Assembly: GCA_964017185.1 (NCBI GenBank) | Contig: OZ024880.1 | Location: 37,724,329-37,788,328 of the forward strand | Length of the DNA stretch: 64,000 nucleotides | Direction of reading: 5' to 3' | Source: Rugalucina vietnamica | Taxonomy: Eukaryota > Mollusca > Bivalvia > Lucinida > Lucinidae | Part shown: positions 45,136 to 58,225 of the stretch, one piece after another | How positions within the stretch are numbered: the first letter of the stretch is position 1 | How the letters are laid out: every line of letters starts with the position of its first letter | Notes under the pieces: model-generated | The model's input: only the letters and a program-made list of their open reading frames with translations | What the model was told of the DNA's origin: nothing | The model's database searches: none | Made by a program: the position numbers and the translations under genes

Positions 45136-47185
45136 ATCAACACACTCGATTAAATATATTTGGTATTCAATTCAAAAAAGTAAAATATCCTCTAAATATA
45201 TGCCCATACCCATACATACACGTCAATCTTGAAAAGTCAGTCGCACATTAACGTACAAGACAAACGCGACCCTGGCGTATGAAAAAAATCTCAACACGCT
45301 GAATAAGAAAATTTGCTTCTTAAACTTTAAATACCTATAGTATAGGACTTACGGCTAATCAATTACCAGAATCTAGTAAAACCACAACATGGAAGTATGG
45401 AGAAATCTCCGACCACTTTTGCAACCTCTTGGCGTGATTTGTTTGTTTGAATTGATGCTTTACGTCCCAGTCAACAGCTAAGGTCATGTTGGGATGTTGC
45501 CTCCATTTTACAGGACTTTTACCCAAAATGAGGATGTCATCACATCCAACAAGTGCTTGAAATATAACTATCCAACTAAGACCCAAAAGGCTTATACGTA
45601 TGGATGGTTTGACTTGAAATGTTTCCTCGGCAGGCTCAGACAAGCGCGGTTAACCAGTAATCAGACGGTCAGTCAGCAATGTATTTAGCTTTACCTGGAG
45701 GCACAAGTAGCCTATATCTATTTCTTTAGGCCCCAATGGGAGGGGGGCCCATAGTCTCTATGGTGAAATTAGCAGTCACAAATGATTAGCAAGGTGTGTA
45801 CAGGTCGTTTAATACTCTCAGCATGCTGAAAATTTTTGGATTGCATGTACTTTTGTACAGTTATGTTAAGCACACAATACAGTATAGGCGCGTATCAAAC
45901 GTTTAGTGTAACGCGTGTTGAACTTATTCGTATAAGACACATACCCGAGACACGTCGAGCTTTAAGCATGCTGCATGCTTAAAATACTTTAACGTACACC
46001 AAGCGTACAGAATTAACGCACATGTACGAGGTTTGTGGACACCTTGGCTAGCAGGAAAAGTAAAGTGCTGTTGTTTAAGTTTTTTTGTTTTTGTATAAAT
46101 ATAAGCATCAATATCTATTTGAGGAATTTGTTTCAATTTGAAGTATCAACACGTTAAATATGACATATTTTCTACTTGAGCGTACGTAGGGCCACACGGG
46201 ACAGGTGCCAAAACGTCAACAAAATGTGACGATTTTCATATTGTTTTTTTTTCCCTGTCAAACGGCACTTAAATATGTTATAACAATAAAATATTTCGTC
46301 CTAAAACCATATAACACTGACTTCAGTTTCAGAAAGATTCCGACTTGGCGGCAGTGTTGTTTGATTTATGTGAAAAAAAAATCAGAAGCAGACCGAAAAA
46401 TCTGTTTGAAATAATGGCGTAATTTGACGTCGGAGAACAGCCGACGCCGATTGTATGTTTCGTTAAGGAAATCACCCACAGATACGATGAAAATGTTACA
46501 AACAACAGAAACGTCATCGGTCTGTCAGTTACTATTTAGTTCACAGTAGTTGTGACACAGACGATTTTCAGCTGCTCAGAAGTCCACCTATGAGGATAAA
46601 CGGAAGATCACCTGTCTGGCATGCTCGCCGCAAGAAATTGTTACACATGTTCAACAGGTGGAGGAAAAATTTTGCGAGAATTGGTACGGCGTATCTGCAT
46701 TTGACAGCTGGATACACAGACATAAAAGTGTTGATAGCCAAGGATCTTTTGTTAAAAAAACCACCCTGAAACAAATGTATAACGCGCTGGCGGCTTAAAA
46801 TGTCAAGTAACGTCATATAGAGACGTTGACCTTTGCCCCGCACTCGGTTCGGAAGTGCAGGGAAACGGCTGTAGATGACGTGTTTTTGTCAGATTTCAAT
46901 AAAATTTCTTGTATATTTGCTTATAAAATACTTTTGCAAAAGCAGATATATTCATTTTTCTGTTGAAAATATAAATGGTGTACACGAACTTTTCTGACAA
47001 ACCACGTATGTATTAATTAAACGCATTTGTTACGTGTCTCCGACGTGCTTCTGATGTTTGTTGAATCAAGGTATCTCTATGTCTATGGAAATACATTGGT
47101 TGAATTTGCGGCATATTTTTCCACACGCTCGGTGCGCGGTTTGTCTTATACGTTATTGACAGCGATAGAAAATTGAGGCTATTGA
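45136..47185. other. Intergenic, nothing certain
   Basis: Scrap of repeat F at 45440-45500 (acgtcccagtcaacagctaa). Plus-strand frame at 46568-46795 is unrecognised. Confidence 0.45.
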
Positions 47186-47482
47186 TATGACACTTGTGTC
47201 ATATCTTTTCTTGTATACTTATGTTTCAACAATGATCTTATCAATGAACTTGTTGCTAGTAAGTTTGGTTTCAAGCTGAATACTAGAGATATATGTGACA
47301 CAAAAGTTGCTGATGACATGCTATTATTGGCCTTATCTAAACTTGGTCTTGATTCTTTAATGAGAACTTGTTTCTCCAATGGCTGTACCTGGAGATTTCT
47401 ATATGGTCCACTCAAATGCACTGTTGTAGTCTACAATGAGACAAAGAATAGTTTTCAGAAATCTAATAGACAATGTTTGTAG
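47186..47482 (+). pseudogene. LINE reverse transcriptase fragment around the active site
   Basis: Frame without an ATG: CFNNDLINELVASKFGFKLN then VADDMLLLALSKLGLDSLM and GCTWRFLYGPLKCTVVVYNE. VADDM stands at the motif C (xADD) position. The flanking pattern is that of a LINE RT family known in molluscs and corals, from memory. It is cut at both ends. Confidence 0.6.
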
Positions 47483-47649
47483 GACATCATCCAATACAGG
47501 AAAGTGAGAAATGTCTTTAAAAGATAATATCAAGGATATCCCAGCGAAGAAGAACTTTCCGATTTGATAACTGAAAATGAACCTTGGTATCATTCAGACT
47601 GCAAAGCAGACTGTGGTCTTTGCAGTGGTACTGTCTTAAAAGCTCAGGA

Positions 47650-47720
47650 CTAATCCCCTCAGTACAGTAATTTATCCGGTTTCGAATCTTATCCAGTTCC
47701 GAATCAAGTGGTCGTATCGT
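47650..47720 (+). repeat. Inverted-repeat partner of 51100-51325
   Basis: ctcagtacagtaatttatcc followed by ttatccagttccgaatc. The inverse forms ggataatttactgtactaag and gattcggaactggataa lie at 51100-51325. These could be the ends of one larger element. Confidence 0.45.
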
Positions 47721-48186
47721 CACGAACTACACAGCAGCTGTTCAATTAAAAAACAAATATTTTGTATGGTCATGAAGTCTATCTTTTTCTCTTCCTCTAC
47801 ACGAAGTCAGATTTTGAAAACTTATCTGCATGCTATAAATAAATCTGTTCTTCGAGATGACCTGTCGAATTAGAATGTATATTGCACTTGTGTAATTATC
47901 CGCAAGGTGCAGGTTTCCGCAAAATGCATAAACCTTGAACATTATTTTTTTACACTTTTGGTTCCAACATGCGTTCCAACATTAATTATAACACACCAGG
48001 AAAACTGAACTTCATTTATTGATTTTCTGTTGCGTAGGAGCTTGTTAATTTTATCTACCAATTTAGCTAGTTTCGGGTCAGTAAAAATTAATTGTGTCGA
48101 CATAGTACATGTACTCGTAAATCTATTAATATCGCAGTACACGTCTTAGCGCTAAACCTAAAGGAACTGAGGAGGGAGTGTTTAAT

Positions 48187-49457
48187 CCCCGGGGGGGCAC
48201 TCCCTGGTAAGCAGTGTACCGATGCGTGATCAAAGGATTGTTGAACATACCCTAAACAGTGTGATCGACATTTAAAATTTGACCCCCCTTTTCACTGTGT
48301 TTGCTTTAAAATGTGACCCTTTCCACTGTGTCCCGTCAAAAAGTACCCCTTTCCACTGTAGTCAACTAAAACACTGGAATGCAATAATTCTTTTATAACC
48401 ACGTGAAGATGCTATATGTGTAATATGCAAACAATCTGCCTGATGGCTTCAGAGAAGTAATTTTAAAATATAGACAGACTACAGTAACGGAAGATGGATG
48501 CCAGGTACCTGCCTATCCTATAAGATCACCTTTGAGACTTTGGCTCTGTTGGGTTAAAATGCTTAAAAATGTGGAACTGATATGATCATAAACAAACATT
48601 TGGTCATGCAATCAACACATGAAATAGCTAAAGTTACAAATAGGCAACATACAGGTACAATAAGAAAAGATGGTAAACCTTAAAATGCACATACGAAAGA
48701 AATTGTCATCACTGAAACGAGAAACAGACTGTATCGCCTTGGAACTGTCAGTAATAAAGTATTGGGGGTTTAAATTGTTTCAGGGCTTTCAAGCTTTGCC
48801 CTCAGCATCTGAATTTGTACACAGAAAATTGACACAAATATACATGTATATGAAATAATGGTTGGTTGGTTAATTTTGTGTTTTGTCCCACTAAACAGCT
48901 AAGGTAATATGGCGATAGGAAATTAGTTTAAGTCTTGTACGAAAAACTGGAGAAGCCTGGAATTGACCCCTGGTTTACAAGGCAAGCAGCTTTCCCACTA
49001 CACCACTAGGCTTCTATACATACTTGAAATAAATCTTGATATAGTAGATAAATACCAAGCACTTACATATGGAGAGCAGGGTACAAAAGACAAGATTTAA
49101 TACAAACCATTTTTATTTGTATGAACTACTCAATTAGCAGAAACAATAATTTCTATTGAAGCAACACACATTGTTGAACAGAAAGGCAAAAATCATATCT
49201 TATCCCTTAGGTTTTAGACATTTTAGTCATTTCGGCCCAAAACATATCGGCCAAGGACGCCTCGGTCCACCCCTTTTCACAGCATTTTAGCAGAATTGTA
49301 AAAAACATACCCTTTTTCCACAAAAACGACATTTTGCCTACCCTAAATGATGTCAGCGCTGCGCACTGCCCTTCTTGAAAAAAAGTACCCTTTCTCATCG
49401 GTTTTTTGATCACGCATCGGTACACTGCTTACCAGGGAGTGCCCCCCCCCCCCGGGG
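48187..49457. mobile_element. 1.27-kb element with CCCCGGGG ends
   Basis: Inverted ends of about 55 bp (ggcactccctggtaagcagt and gtaccgatgcgtgatca), flanked by TTTAAT on both sides (48181-48186, 49458-49463). No transposase frame inside. A repeat F scrap lies at 48880-49015. Confidence 0.78.
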
Positions 49458-49544
49458 TTTAATCTCAGTAAGTATTTTATTTGATGTGCGTGCGTGCGTG
49501 CGTACGTGTCGCCACAATACCACAGTCTTTCATTTGCAATGCAG

Positions 49545-49815
49545 TTTGTTTGAATTGATGCTTAACGTTCTAGTCCACAGCTATGGTCAAGTCAGGACTT
49601 TGCCCCCATTTTATGGGACTTGTTCCCAAAGTTCTCACCGCTGTGTCTAGTGTGGGCTCGAACCCCGCTCTGGCCATGTGAGACAAACCAAGTTCTGCTT
49701 GCGAGCGTGTCAGGTGGTTTTGTTTTTCTCGGGGTTCTCCCGTTTTCGTCCCACCTACTGATTGGCGCGTCTCATACGAGCTGAAATAATCAGGAAAGGG
49801 ACGTTAAACTGAATC
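49545..49815 (+). repeat. Interspersed repeat E
   Basis: tttgaattgatgcttaacgt at the left and agggacgttaaactgaatca at the right. It contains gggctcgaacccc, which resembles a B-box. Antisense copy at 10860, sense fragment at 50190. Confidence 0.65.
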
Positions 49816-49984
49816 AAAAAGGGGGGGGGGCAAGTTAGGATGCCCTGACATCCTAAACTAAACGTGCTTCAAATCTAACCACACAACAAAGCCAAGAAGG
49901 ACAGACACTGGGTTCGATCCTGACGTTGAGCGCCGAGTTATGCTTTTTGGTCCTCATATAAGGAATCTAGCAACATCTCTCTTT

Positions 49985-49987
<3 letters not shown>

Positions 49988-50037
<50 letters not shown>
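49988..50037 (+). repeat. (CT)n microsatellite
   Basis: About 25 CT units. Confidence 0.97.
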
Positions 50038-50039
<2 letters not shown>

Positions 50040-50189
50040 AAAATTGTTCTATCTATTATTTTGATTTCTTCTTTTGACATAGTAGTCTAGTGAGTAGCTG
50101 TTTCCCAAAAAGTGGCTATGCATTTACCAAAACTTAACTAAATAAATGAATGCCAAACCCCCCACCCCGTTGCCGAGTGGTGAAGAGCT

Positions 50190-50390
50190 GATTTCATTAA
50201 CGCGTTTCATTCGATCGTCTCAACGCTGTTTTTGTTGTGGGCTCATGTGAGACAAGTTCTGCTTGAAGATATGCCAGGTTTTTTTCCTTTTTTTCTCGGG
50301 GTTCGCCCGTTTTCACCACACCAACTGACTGGCTCGTCTCATATGAGCTAAATGATATTAAAAGGGACGTAAACTGACCCAAGATAGATA
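50190..50390 (+). repeat. Interspersed repeat E fragment
   Basis: ctcatgtgagacaagttctg, ttctcggggttcgcccgttt, then aaagggacgtaaactgaccc. Confidence 0.6.
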
Positions 50391-52046
50391 GATAAATAAA
50401 TGAATGAATTTCAAGATGGGGGGGGGGGGGGCTGGAAGATGTTTCCGGGCCTGGATATTATTTTTCAATACGTAAGATAGTAATACAGAATTTACTCTGC
50501 CCTAGATATGTTTTCGGCCAAAATTGGATCCTGTTTTTTTTTTTTTGTTTTTTTTTTTAATCTTACAGCCCCCCCCCCCCCCCCGACCCCAATAATAAAA
50601 ATCAAATGGTCGTTTCCTTACGCAGGTGATTCTTTGTGCAGTCGATCTGCATCGCGAACGAAACATGCTGTCTGGATTTCTAGTCTAGTTGACATACTCC
50701 TGTTAGATATCTCTGTTTACGCAACATCAAAGCTGTGTTTGAAATTCAATGTTAATCAAACAGGTGAAAGTTAAACTCATAAAACATCAACAACAAAACA
50801 AACAAACAAACAAACCAACAACCAAACAAAAATGAAAATAACCAGCTCTTAACTGCAAAAATCTGGAACCAGTTACGCCATTATCGACTTAGAACATGTA
50901 TTTGTTTTCGATTGACGCCAATATCCAGAACGTAAGTTATACGTCGTATACATGTACACAGTTTTTTGACACTTATTCTATCTGAAATGTTAAACTGTGT
51001 GTAAGTCTTGTTTTATAAAGAAGCAATGAAGCTACAAACTCAAAATCATAACGCAATAGCGCCAGAGAGTGTCCTGTTTAAAAATTATCGCAAGTGATTC
51101 GGAACTGGATAAATGATTCGGAACTGGATAAATTGGTGGTCTGCTTCAAAGCCATCGTGTGGCCCACAGAATATTCACAATTAATCAGACTAAAGTTCAT
51201 TATTTAGAAGAAGGATTATACTTTCTAATGGTGAGGTCGAAACCTAGTTTGCTGTGAGCACTTATCTGGAAACCACTTCGAAAAAAAAGTGACCCGGAAC
51301 TGGATAATTTACTGTACTAAGCCCCATCTCCCTGGTGTGGTATTGTCAATTTGATGTTTCACGAGTGGTGGACGGGAAAATGTCACAGGAAAAAAGTCTC
51401 GGAAATAAAGTCACGGAAAAAAAGTCACAGGAAAAAAGTCACAAAAAATAAAAGACTAAAAGAAAATACATATAATCTGTAAATACACGAACTAGGATAT
51501 AATTTTCATGTTTAAAGTAAGAAATGATGATGAACTGTCATAATTAAAACTCGATTCCTGCTCTGGAAATTGGAAATAACTGAAACAAATAAAAGATGGG
51601 AACCACCCTAGTATACGAGGCATGGTGATGCGACGGTAGACGGTGGAGCCAGAGGAAAGAGGGATGGGGTCCTAATTCTGCAATATATACGTGTTGTGCA
51701 CTTCAACAAATTGAATTGTTATATTCAAGCCGTCTGTACTTAGCAAGGTGTATTCTCATTTTTTGTGAATGGTCAAAGCATTATGACTATGGAGATGTTC
51801 TCATAATGTTGTTAAATGATTGAGACACGACATGAGATTACCTGTTTTTGCTAAAAGCTGACTGTGTGATTACTATCATACGCTCGAAGTCATTTTAGCA
51901 TCCATATCTCATTTTAGATTTTTGTTTCTCACTCAGAACAGGTTTTTTTTCGTGACGTGACATTTAATTCTGTGTATTTGATATTGTTTTATTGTATAAT
52001 GATATATGTTTTATATGCTTTGAGGGCCTCGGGGAAGATTGGCATA
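50391..52046. other. Low-complexity and unrecognised intergenic DNA
   Basis: G run near 50419-50431, C run near 50570-50584, and a tandem of aaaaaagtcacagg type at 51370-51440. The direct gattcggaactggataaatg at 51092 is repeated once. No gene. Confidence 0.55.
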
Positions 52047-52085
52047 GCCAAGGATAGTGAATGGGGTCCATTCACTATCCTTGGC
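52047..52085. repeat. Perfect 18-bp stem-loop
   Basis: gccaaggatagtgaatgg, loop ggt, and its complement. It sits in a gcctcggggaagattggc repeat context. Confidence 0.8.
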
Positions 52086-53128
52086 ATAGCCAACCGAGTT
52101 ATCCTCGTTAAATAAAGTAATGTGTGAAAATTGATCTGTGATTTCGGAAAAATCGCGAAAGAAAGTATTTATCTTACAAATACGCACTTTTTTGCTACAA
52201 ATCCTTTCTCAACTTAGTTTGTCGCTTGCATTCCACTACATTCTGTTTTTATTTACATAAAATTTGTGTTTACACATTGATTTTCTATGCTTGATGCAGT
52301 GACGTAAAGGTCGTCTTACGTAGCCATTGGACGAGTACACTTATTCTGGAGGGCCGCGACGTTACTTCCATATAAGGAAAATAAGCTAAAAGCCGGAACC
52401 AGGGCGGCAGCCCGAAACGGATGATTGTCCGTTGTTTCATTGGCACTCCGCACGCAGCATGGAGAAAACGCAAAGAAGCTGATATGATGTTTTCATGGTT
52501 TTAACACAAGCACACACATCCTCCAAAATTTCATTTCGATAAAATTGGATTGAAATATTGCTGGCAATATATCTGACCAACCAGGATTTCTTGACCCAAG
52601 ATAAGTGTTCCGCTGAGCGCAATTTTCTTGCAATTCGTGAATGTAAATGATCGATGGGAACGTGCTCGTGATAGAAGAAATGCTAACGTTCATAGAAATG
52701 CCGTCTTCATCGTAGGCAAACATTGCCAACCGGGTTTTTAAATCCGTCATTGGTACACTCTGCTTGTCACATCTTGGACAGGCCAGAAGTTTAGGGCACT
52801 TTCAACACTAAAGGCAAGTACATATTATGGTTATAGTCTCCGTTCTTCGTATGCACTTTGCGTGTGACAATGATTAGTGCTAAATTTGCACGTTTTGTTA
52901 GGTTTCGGGTCGCCACAAATTTCTCGCGTCATAAACATCATCATCCTCTCGTGGAAAAAGGAGCATTAGAAAGAAGAAAATAGCCTGTTGTTTCTTGATA
53001 CATGCTCACATTCAACACGTGAGATCAAAGATCGCATGTTTTTGTTATGTTTCTGAAATATTTTCTCGTGATTTTTAAATCGCGGTCTTTGCATTAAAAT
53101 CCTTTCACTCGCTGACAACTGCTCATAT
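52086..53128. other. Intergenic, unidentified frames
   Basis: Minus frames 52493-52750 and 52285-52473 (RFGLPPWFRLLAYFPYMEV) are not recognised. There is no splice or homology support. Confidence 0.45.
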
Positions 53129-53292
53129 GAGTCTATGCATGAGAAAAACAAACAATTTGAGTTGCGATCAGGTCCGACACAAACCGGGCTGTACAGTCAC
53201 AGAAGATAGAGGCTGGAAATTTTGGACTGCGAAGCTGACCTGTGCCTTTGTTTTCACCTTTGCAGATTGTTGGTTTTCCCATGCGGCGGCCC
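53129..53292 (-). mobile_element. MITE A copy, hairpin arm deleted
   Basis: 164 bp, flanked by ATAT on both sides (53125-53128, 53293-53296). Only clear copy beyond 45 kb. Confidence 0.88.
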
Positions 53293-53296
53293 ATAT

Positions 53297-55150
53297 AATG
53301 GATGTGGTTTCTGTTATAAGAAGGAAAACCAACTTGATGAAAAACACGACGTTTCGCGTTGTAGGTAAATGCATATTGCCTTCGTTTTACTTATCCCATT
53401 ACCAAAAGGACAGAAAAATATGTTTATTCTTGCAATTAATGTTTACTTCTTTTCCTCGTCTATCGGAAATGCGTCGTCTGTTTAAATGCTCACGCAATGA
53501 CCTTTATGAAACAACTTGGCCATTCAAAACCAAACTTAATATGGGACATCTCGAGAGAACACACGGGCGTAATGTTGTTCTGAGTAAAGTACGGAGATCA
53601 TTTTTCGGGGTGGCTATCACTGCGAGTGTGGGACCACCATTCTGTACAGTTTCTAAACGCCATAATTTGTAGTGTGGACATACCACGGCTGAGAAACACG
53701 TAGTACGGAATGTGTGACGCACAATGGAATTCTGTTTGAAGTTGAGATGAAAAATTCGCGTTTTCTGCTGTAGCGTTTTCTCTATTGACAGATCATAGAT
53801 AGGTGCAGTCAATGCAGAAATTGAACATTCATTGGATGAAAGTATCGTAAGGAATTTAGGTATTTCGTTTTCGCAAACGCTTCCATCCCATGAACATATA
53901 GTATTTTCATAACAATAACATTGAAGAGTTTGCGAAACGCAATAACCGGGATTTTTTTATTTTATTTTATTTTCAACAATAAATGTTCAATTTCTTCATT
54001 GACTGCACCTATTATAAGTCAGTAGAAGAAACGTTACATAGGAGAAAACTTGAAAATCAAACCTCAACTTCGATCGCAATTGCAGTGTGTGTCACCCGAT
54101 CATTTATCGGGTTTGTATATATACAAACCACGCGATTCTTAGTAGTATCACTACAACAACACATAGTCAAATGCAAATTCCTCTGTTCATTTACCATTGA
54201 ATAACAGAAGGATTAACAACTAGTTAATTTTTGGAGAAACGAATCAGAAATACGAAGAATCGCGAAAGATAGGTCAGGGATAGGATCAGTAAGAATAATT
54301 AACCTTTGCTAAAATTCAAAGCATGCACAGCCAGCTGGCCACCCGTCTGATTTCATTATTACTTAAAGGTTATGACATTGACTTGACCATTCCGATACCG
54401 TTAAAACTAATCAGCGGGATAAGTGATTATCTCCCTTACACCGCATCCTCCACCTTGAAACACTGCTGCAGTTTCTTGGCATTTAGCACATTTTGATGAG
54501 GAAAAGAAGCATACAATCCACAGAGATTATTTCTGAGCACATTCTGATAATAAAGGAGAAAACTGTTTTGTTTCAAGACATCGAGAAGACCCAGTCTTAC
54601 ATATATAATGCATAGATGAAAACTCATATCATGTGTGCGAATGTTTGCTAAAAGAATGTTTCTCTCCTAAAGAATAATTTCTGAAATAATTGCACAGTTT
54701 TATGACATCTTTAGAAAATGTATATGTATTTTTACAATATTAGTTATTAGTGCTACGATCGTCTTTGCTTATACCCTTGAGAAGATGGCGTCCGAGATGG
54801 CTTCTAGATATTATATGAGTTGGTATATAGAGATAAAAATAGAGACCCTTTAAGAGCAGTGAACATATTAATGAAAAAGGGGATGGAGCCAAAGAAAATT
54901 ACTTTAATTTTGCATCTTTTAACAGATGCGATTTTAACAGAACCGATTTTCAAACCTTGTGCGGTACATAAAGACATTTAAAATGCAAAAGGATGATTCG
55001 CATAAATTGCACGAGAAGTTCAGGAAAAAAGGTTATTTTGAATTTATAGTTGTTGTAAGGACTGTAGTGGGCCACTGTGTGGAAGCATTTCCCCTGATAT
55101 CAACGGCATAGCATGAATGGTTGAATAAATAGACATTCAAATGAATACCA
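53297..55150. other. Intergenic, nothing recognised
   Basis: Small palindromes (cccgatcatttatcggg and gtttgtatatatacaaac near 54090-54130). No gene family. Confidence 0.5.
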
Positions 55151-56225
55151 GAGGACCATTGGTTCTGAGAACGCTCACCTGAAGCCTGATCTTGGAGTAT
55201 TAAGTCATCATGAAATGACCTTGACCTTGAATACTCACAAACCTTTATTGACTTCATAAGTTGTCTGCATCTGCAAAGTTTCAGGTCTCAGGCTGCAATA
55301 GTTTCCAAACCCAGTGATTTCTGAGAAAACCATAATTTTAATTTTGATATTTAATTGACCTTGGGTCAAGGTCAAGACATAACCTTGGCCTTTATTAATT
55401 ACTTACCTTCATTTACTTCATTAGTTGTCTGCATCTAGCAACTTTCAGGTCTCAGGCTGCAACAGTTTCCTAAATATCCATTGTTTTCGCCTTTTCCTAT
55501 GTAAAAGCCTACGTATGTGTCCAAAATTGACCTTGCTGTAAAATAGGTCAAGGTCATCCTAAGGTCATCATTTCAACAAACTATGATGGGCTGGAGTCCC
55601 AAATGCTACATAACAAGTTTTGCGAAAATCCGCCAGCCTGTTCTGGAGAAGAAGATTTTTGAGTGTTTTTTACCATAGTTGGGCATGGCGGCCATCTTGG
55701 TCATGTGACCCACATTTCGCGATCAAACTTTCGTTCCCCCTACCCACGGACGCTCCACATAAATTTTCACGTTGATTGGCCAAGCAGTTTCAGAGAAGAA
55801 GATCTTTGAAAAGTGTGTATGGACAACAGACTGGCCAAGGTCAAGAGATGACCTTGACCTAAATTAATCACATACCTTCATCTACTCCATTAGTTGTTTT
55901 CATCTACCACTTTTCAGGCCTCAGGCTGCAATAGTTTTCAAAAATTCCATAGTTTTCACTTTTTCCCATGTAAAAGCCTATGTTTCCAAAATTGACCTTG
56001 CTGTAAAATAGGTCAAGGTCATCCTAGGGTCATCATTTTATCAAACTATCATGGGCTGGAGTCCCAAATAATACATACGGAGTTTCATGAAAATCGGCCT
56101 GCTAGTTCTGGAGAAGAAGATTTTTGAGTGGTTTTTACCATATATGGGCTTGGCGGCCATCTTGGTCACGGACGGACGGACGCCGGATCATGGCCATCCT
56201 ATAAGCTCACATTGTGATCAGGTGA
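55150..56225 (+). repeat. GGTCA-containing composite repeat
   Basis: One section (ttaccttcatttacttcatt...caggtctcaggctgcaacag) occurs three times (about 55255, 55424, 55885). Another (attgaccttgctgtaaaata ggtcaaggtcatcc) occurs twice (55522, 55989). It ends with acggacggacgccgg and a snap-back tcacattgtgatcaggtga. It contains TCAAGGTCA motifs. Confidence 0.8.
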
Positions 56226-56307
56226 GCTTATAAAATGCCTCAACGTCATTTCGTTTCTGTCTCGGTAAGAACAGGTGCGCGGATTTAACAGCACGTCTGG
56301 CTCAGAT

Positions 56308-56485
56308 CATGCGCGGATCCAGAAATTTTCATGAGAGGGGGTCCAACGAAAATGGTAATTTTTTGGTCACAGACGAGAGGGGGTCCAACCCCCAAAAAAT
56401 CGCGAAATTACCTTTTTTTAGGTAAAATTTTCAAATTCCAGGGGGGGGTCCGGACCCCCGGTCCCCCCCTCTGGATCCGCGCATG
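56308..56485. mobile_element. 178-bp inverted-repeat element
   Basis: Ends catgcgcggatccag and its inverse ctggatccgcgcatg, with G- and C-runs inside. Confidence 0.75.
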
Positions 56486-57216
56486 CCAGATATATAAGGA
56501 TGACTTGTTATTGTCGTTGAAACTTACAGATATACAGCAATATGTTGCAATGAGGAAAACCGGTCGATGTAATAGAAATTCTATTTTATTTTCGTATTAA
56601 AATTTTGACATTTAAAGCATATTCTTTTGGGCCTTGGCGATTTGAACGGATAAAACATTATCTGACTGACACGATAATGTCATTCGGTATGTAAAAGGTC
56701 AAATGCAGACCTCGTTCCTCTTACATTTGAACAGCGACATATTGTAAAATAAAATAAAAATAAAAGGGTCGTCCGAAATGTTATGAGCCACTCACTTGTA
56801 TTTCACTGACATAGTATCAGTCAATACACAAGAAACGTAGCCACGAAATAAATTGGGTTTCAAATTTCGTACTGTTATATCTAGGAAACCAGTAGTGTTT
56901 TACTGAATATTATTGCATAAATACGCGTGTCACACGATATAAAACAGCCGTTTATTAACGAAGAGAAATCCATGCATTAATAGTGCAACTCACGCGGGCA
57001 CGTGTTGTTAATACATTGCTTTTACTTATGCTCGTTACCGGGCGAAACGCAAAGCACGTGCTTGTAATGAGAAACTGAAGTCCGCCCGGAACGAGCATAA
57101 AAACGAAAAATTTTTCACGTATGAAAATGTGATGAGTCTGTAAAATATTGTGCACCATATTTCTTTCGTTTCTGCACTTTATTTTTTCGTTTCTGCAGAA
57201 TTTATGCAATTACAGC
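56486..57216. other. Intergenic, nothing recognised
   Basis: No element or gene identified. Confidence 0.5.
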
Positions 57217-57359
57217 GATCAAACATGATTTTGTCATTCATTAGCATTCGCTAGGTCCCTCGGGCAGTGTTGAAAACCTCGGGCTACGCCACGCCCTCGG
57301 TTTTCAACACTCCCCGAGGGACCTAGCGAATGTTAATGAATGGAAAATCATGTTTGATC
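57217..57359. mobile_element. 143-bp near-perfect palindrome
   Basis: Arms gatcaaacatgattttgtca ... cctcggg and their complements around loop ctacgccac. Confidence 0.85.
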
Positions 57360-57557
57360 CCTACAGTGGTACATGCACCTCAAGTGCAGCGGAGCAGGTG
57401 CTATGATGATGCCATTTATTGCATATTTTATATACGTTTTCTGTCCTAGAGATACATAATTTATGCAGGACTAGTTTACGCTCACATTAGATCTGGAATA
57501 TACAGCCCCTTTGCCCAGTTCCTTCAAGTTTTTCCCTTCAAATGACAATTTTAGCTT

Positions 57558-57958
57558 GTGGTCAAAGTACAGTCACACCATCATACACGGGTGTCTGCAG
57601 ATATGTCTTTCGTATCTATCCGTAATGAATCGAATCTTATCCGCAATCGTCCGTCTTCGTACGTATCTGTGTGCACGTATCTGTCCGTATCTGTGCGCAT
57701 CATGTCCGTATGGCCTTCATATTAATTTTAGTACGTATCGACTGAGTTTTCACCCGTGCCTGAATTTTGATTTTTTTTCTTCAAAAAATGCACGTGCATC
57801 TATCGGACCCTGTGGATATGATACGCACAGCTGCGGATGACTGCATATACGCCTGATACGCATAGCGACGGATGGTGACTAATAAGATACGAATTGCTAC
57901 GGATAGATACAAAATACATATCCGCAAACATCCGTATATGTGACTATACTGTGACCAC
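57558..57958. mobile_element. 400-bp foldback with cgtatctgt repeats
   Basis: Ends gtggtcaaagtacagtcac and its diverged inverse gtgactatactgtgaccac. The arms are full of gtatctgtccgtatctgtgc type repeats. Confidence 0.8.
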
Positions 57959-58009
57959 TACGAAAAGCAGTGATTGCGTACTCCATATCAAATGTCGCCA
58001 AACGCTAGA

Positions 58010-58225
58010 AACCGGCCCGGGGGGGGGGGGGGGTTGGGGGTACTCTCATTTAACTGAAATGGGTATGTATGTGCCGCCCGATGTTAAAAAGGAGCTTACG
58101 GAGCTGATCAAACTGAAAAAGTGGGTGCTTTAAGAGTTGAAAGAACAGTAAAAGCTGAAAGGGGGGGGGCTTTACCGCGACACATACCCGTACTGCTTTA
58201 ATATGGAAATACCCCTCCCCCCTCG
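58010..58225. mobile_element. Weak inverted-repeat element
   Basis: G15-type run at the left, with aaatgggtatgtatgtgccg pairing poorly with cgacacatacccgtactgc at the right. Confidence 0.45.

Noticed and set aside
53127..53672. 181-residue plus-strand protein
   Set aside because: The first third is a MITE A copy and the rest matches nothing I know; there is no splice or domain support.
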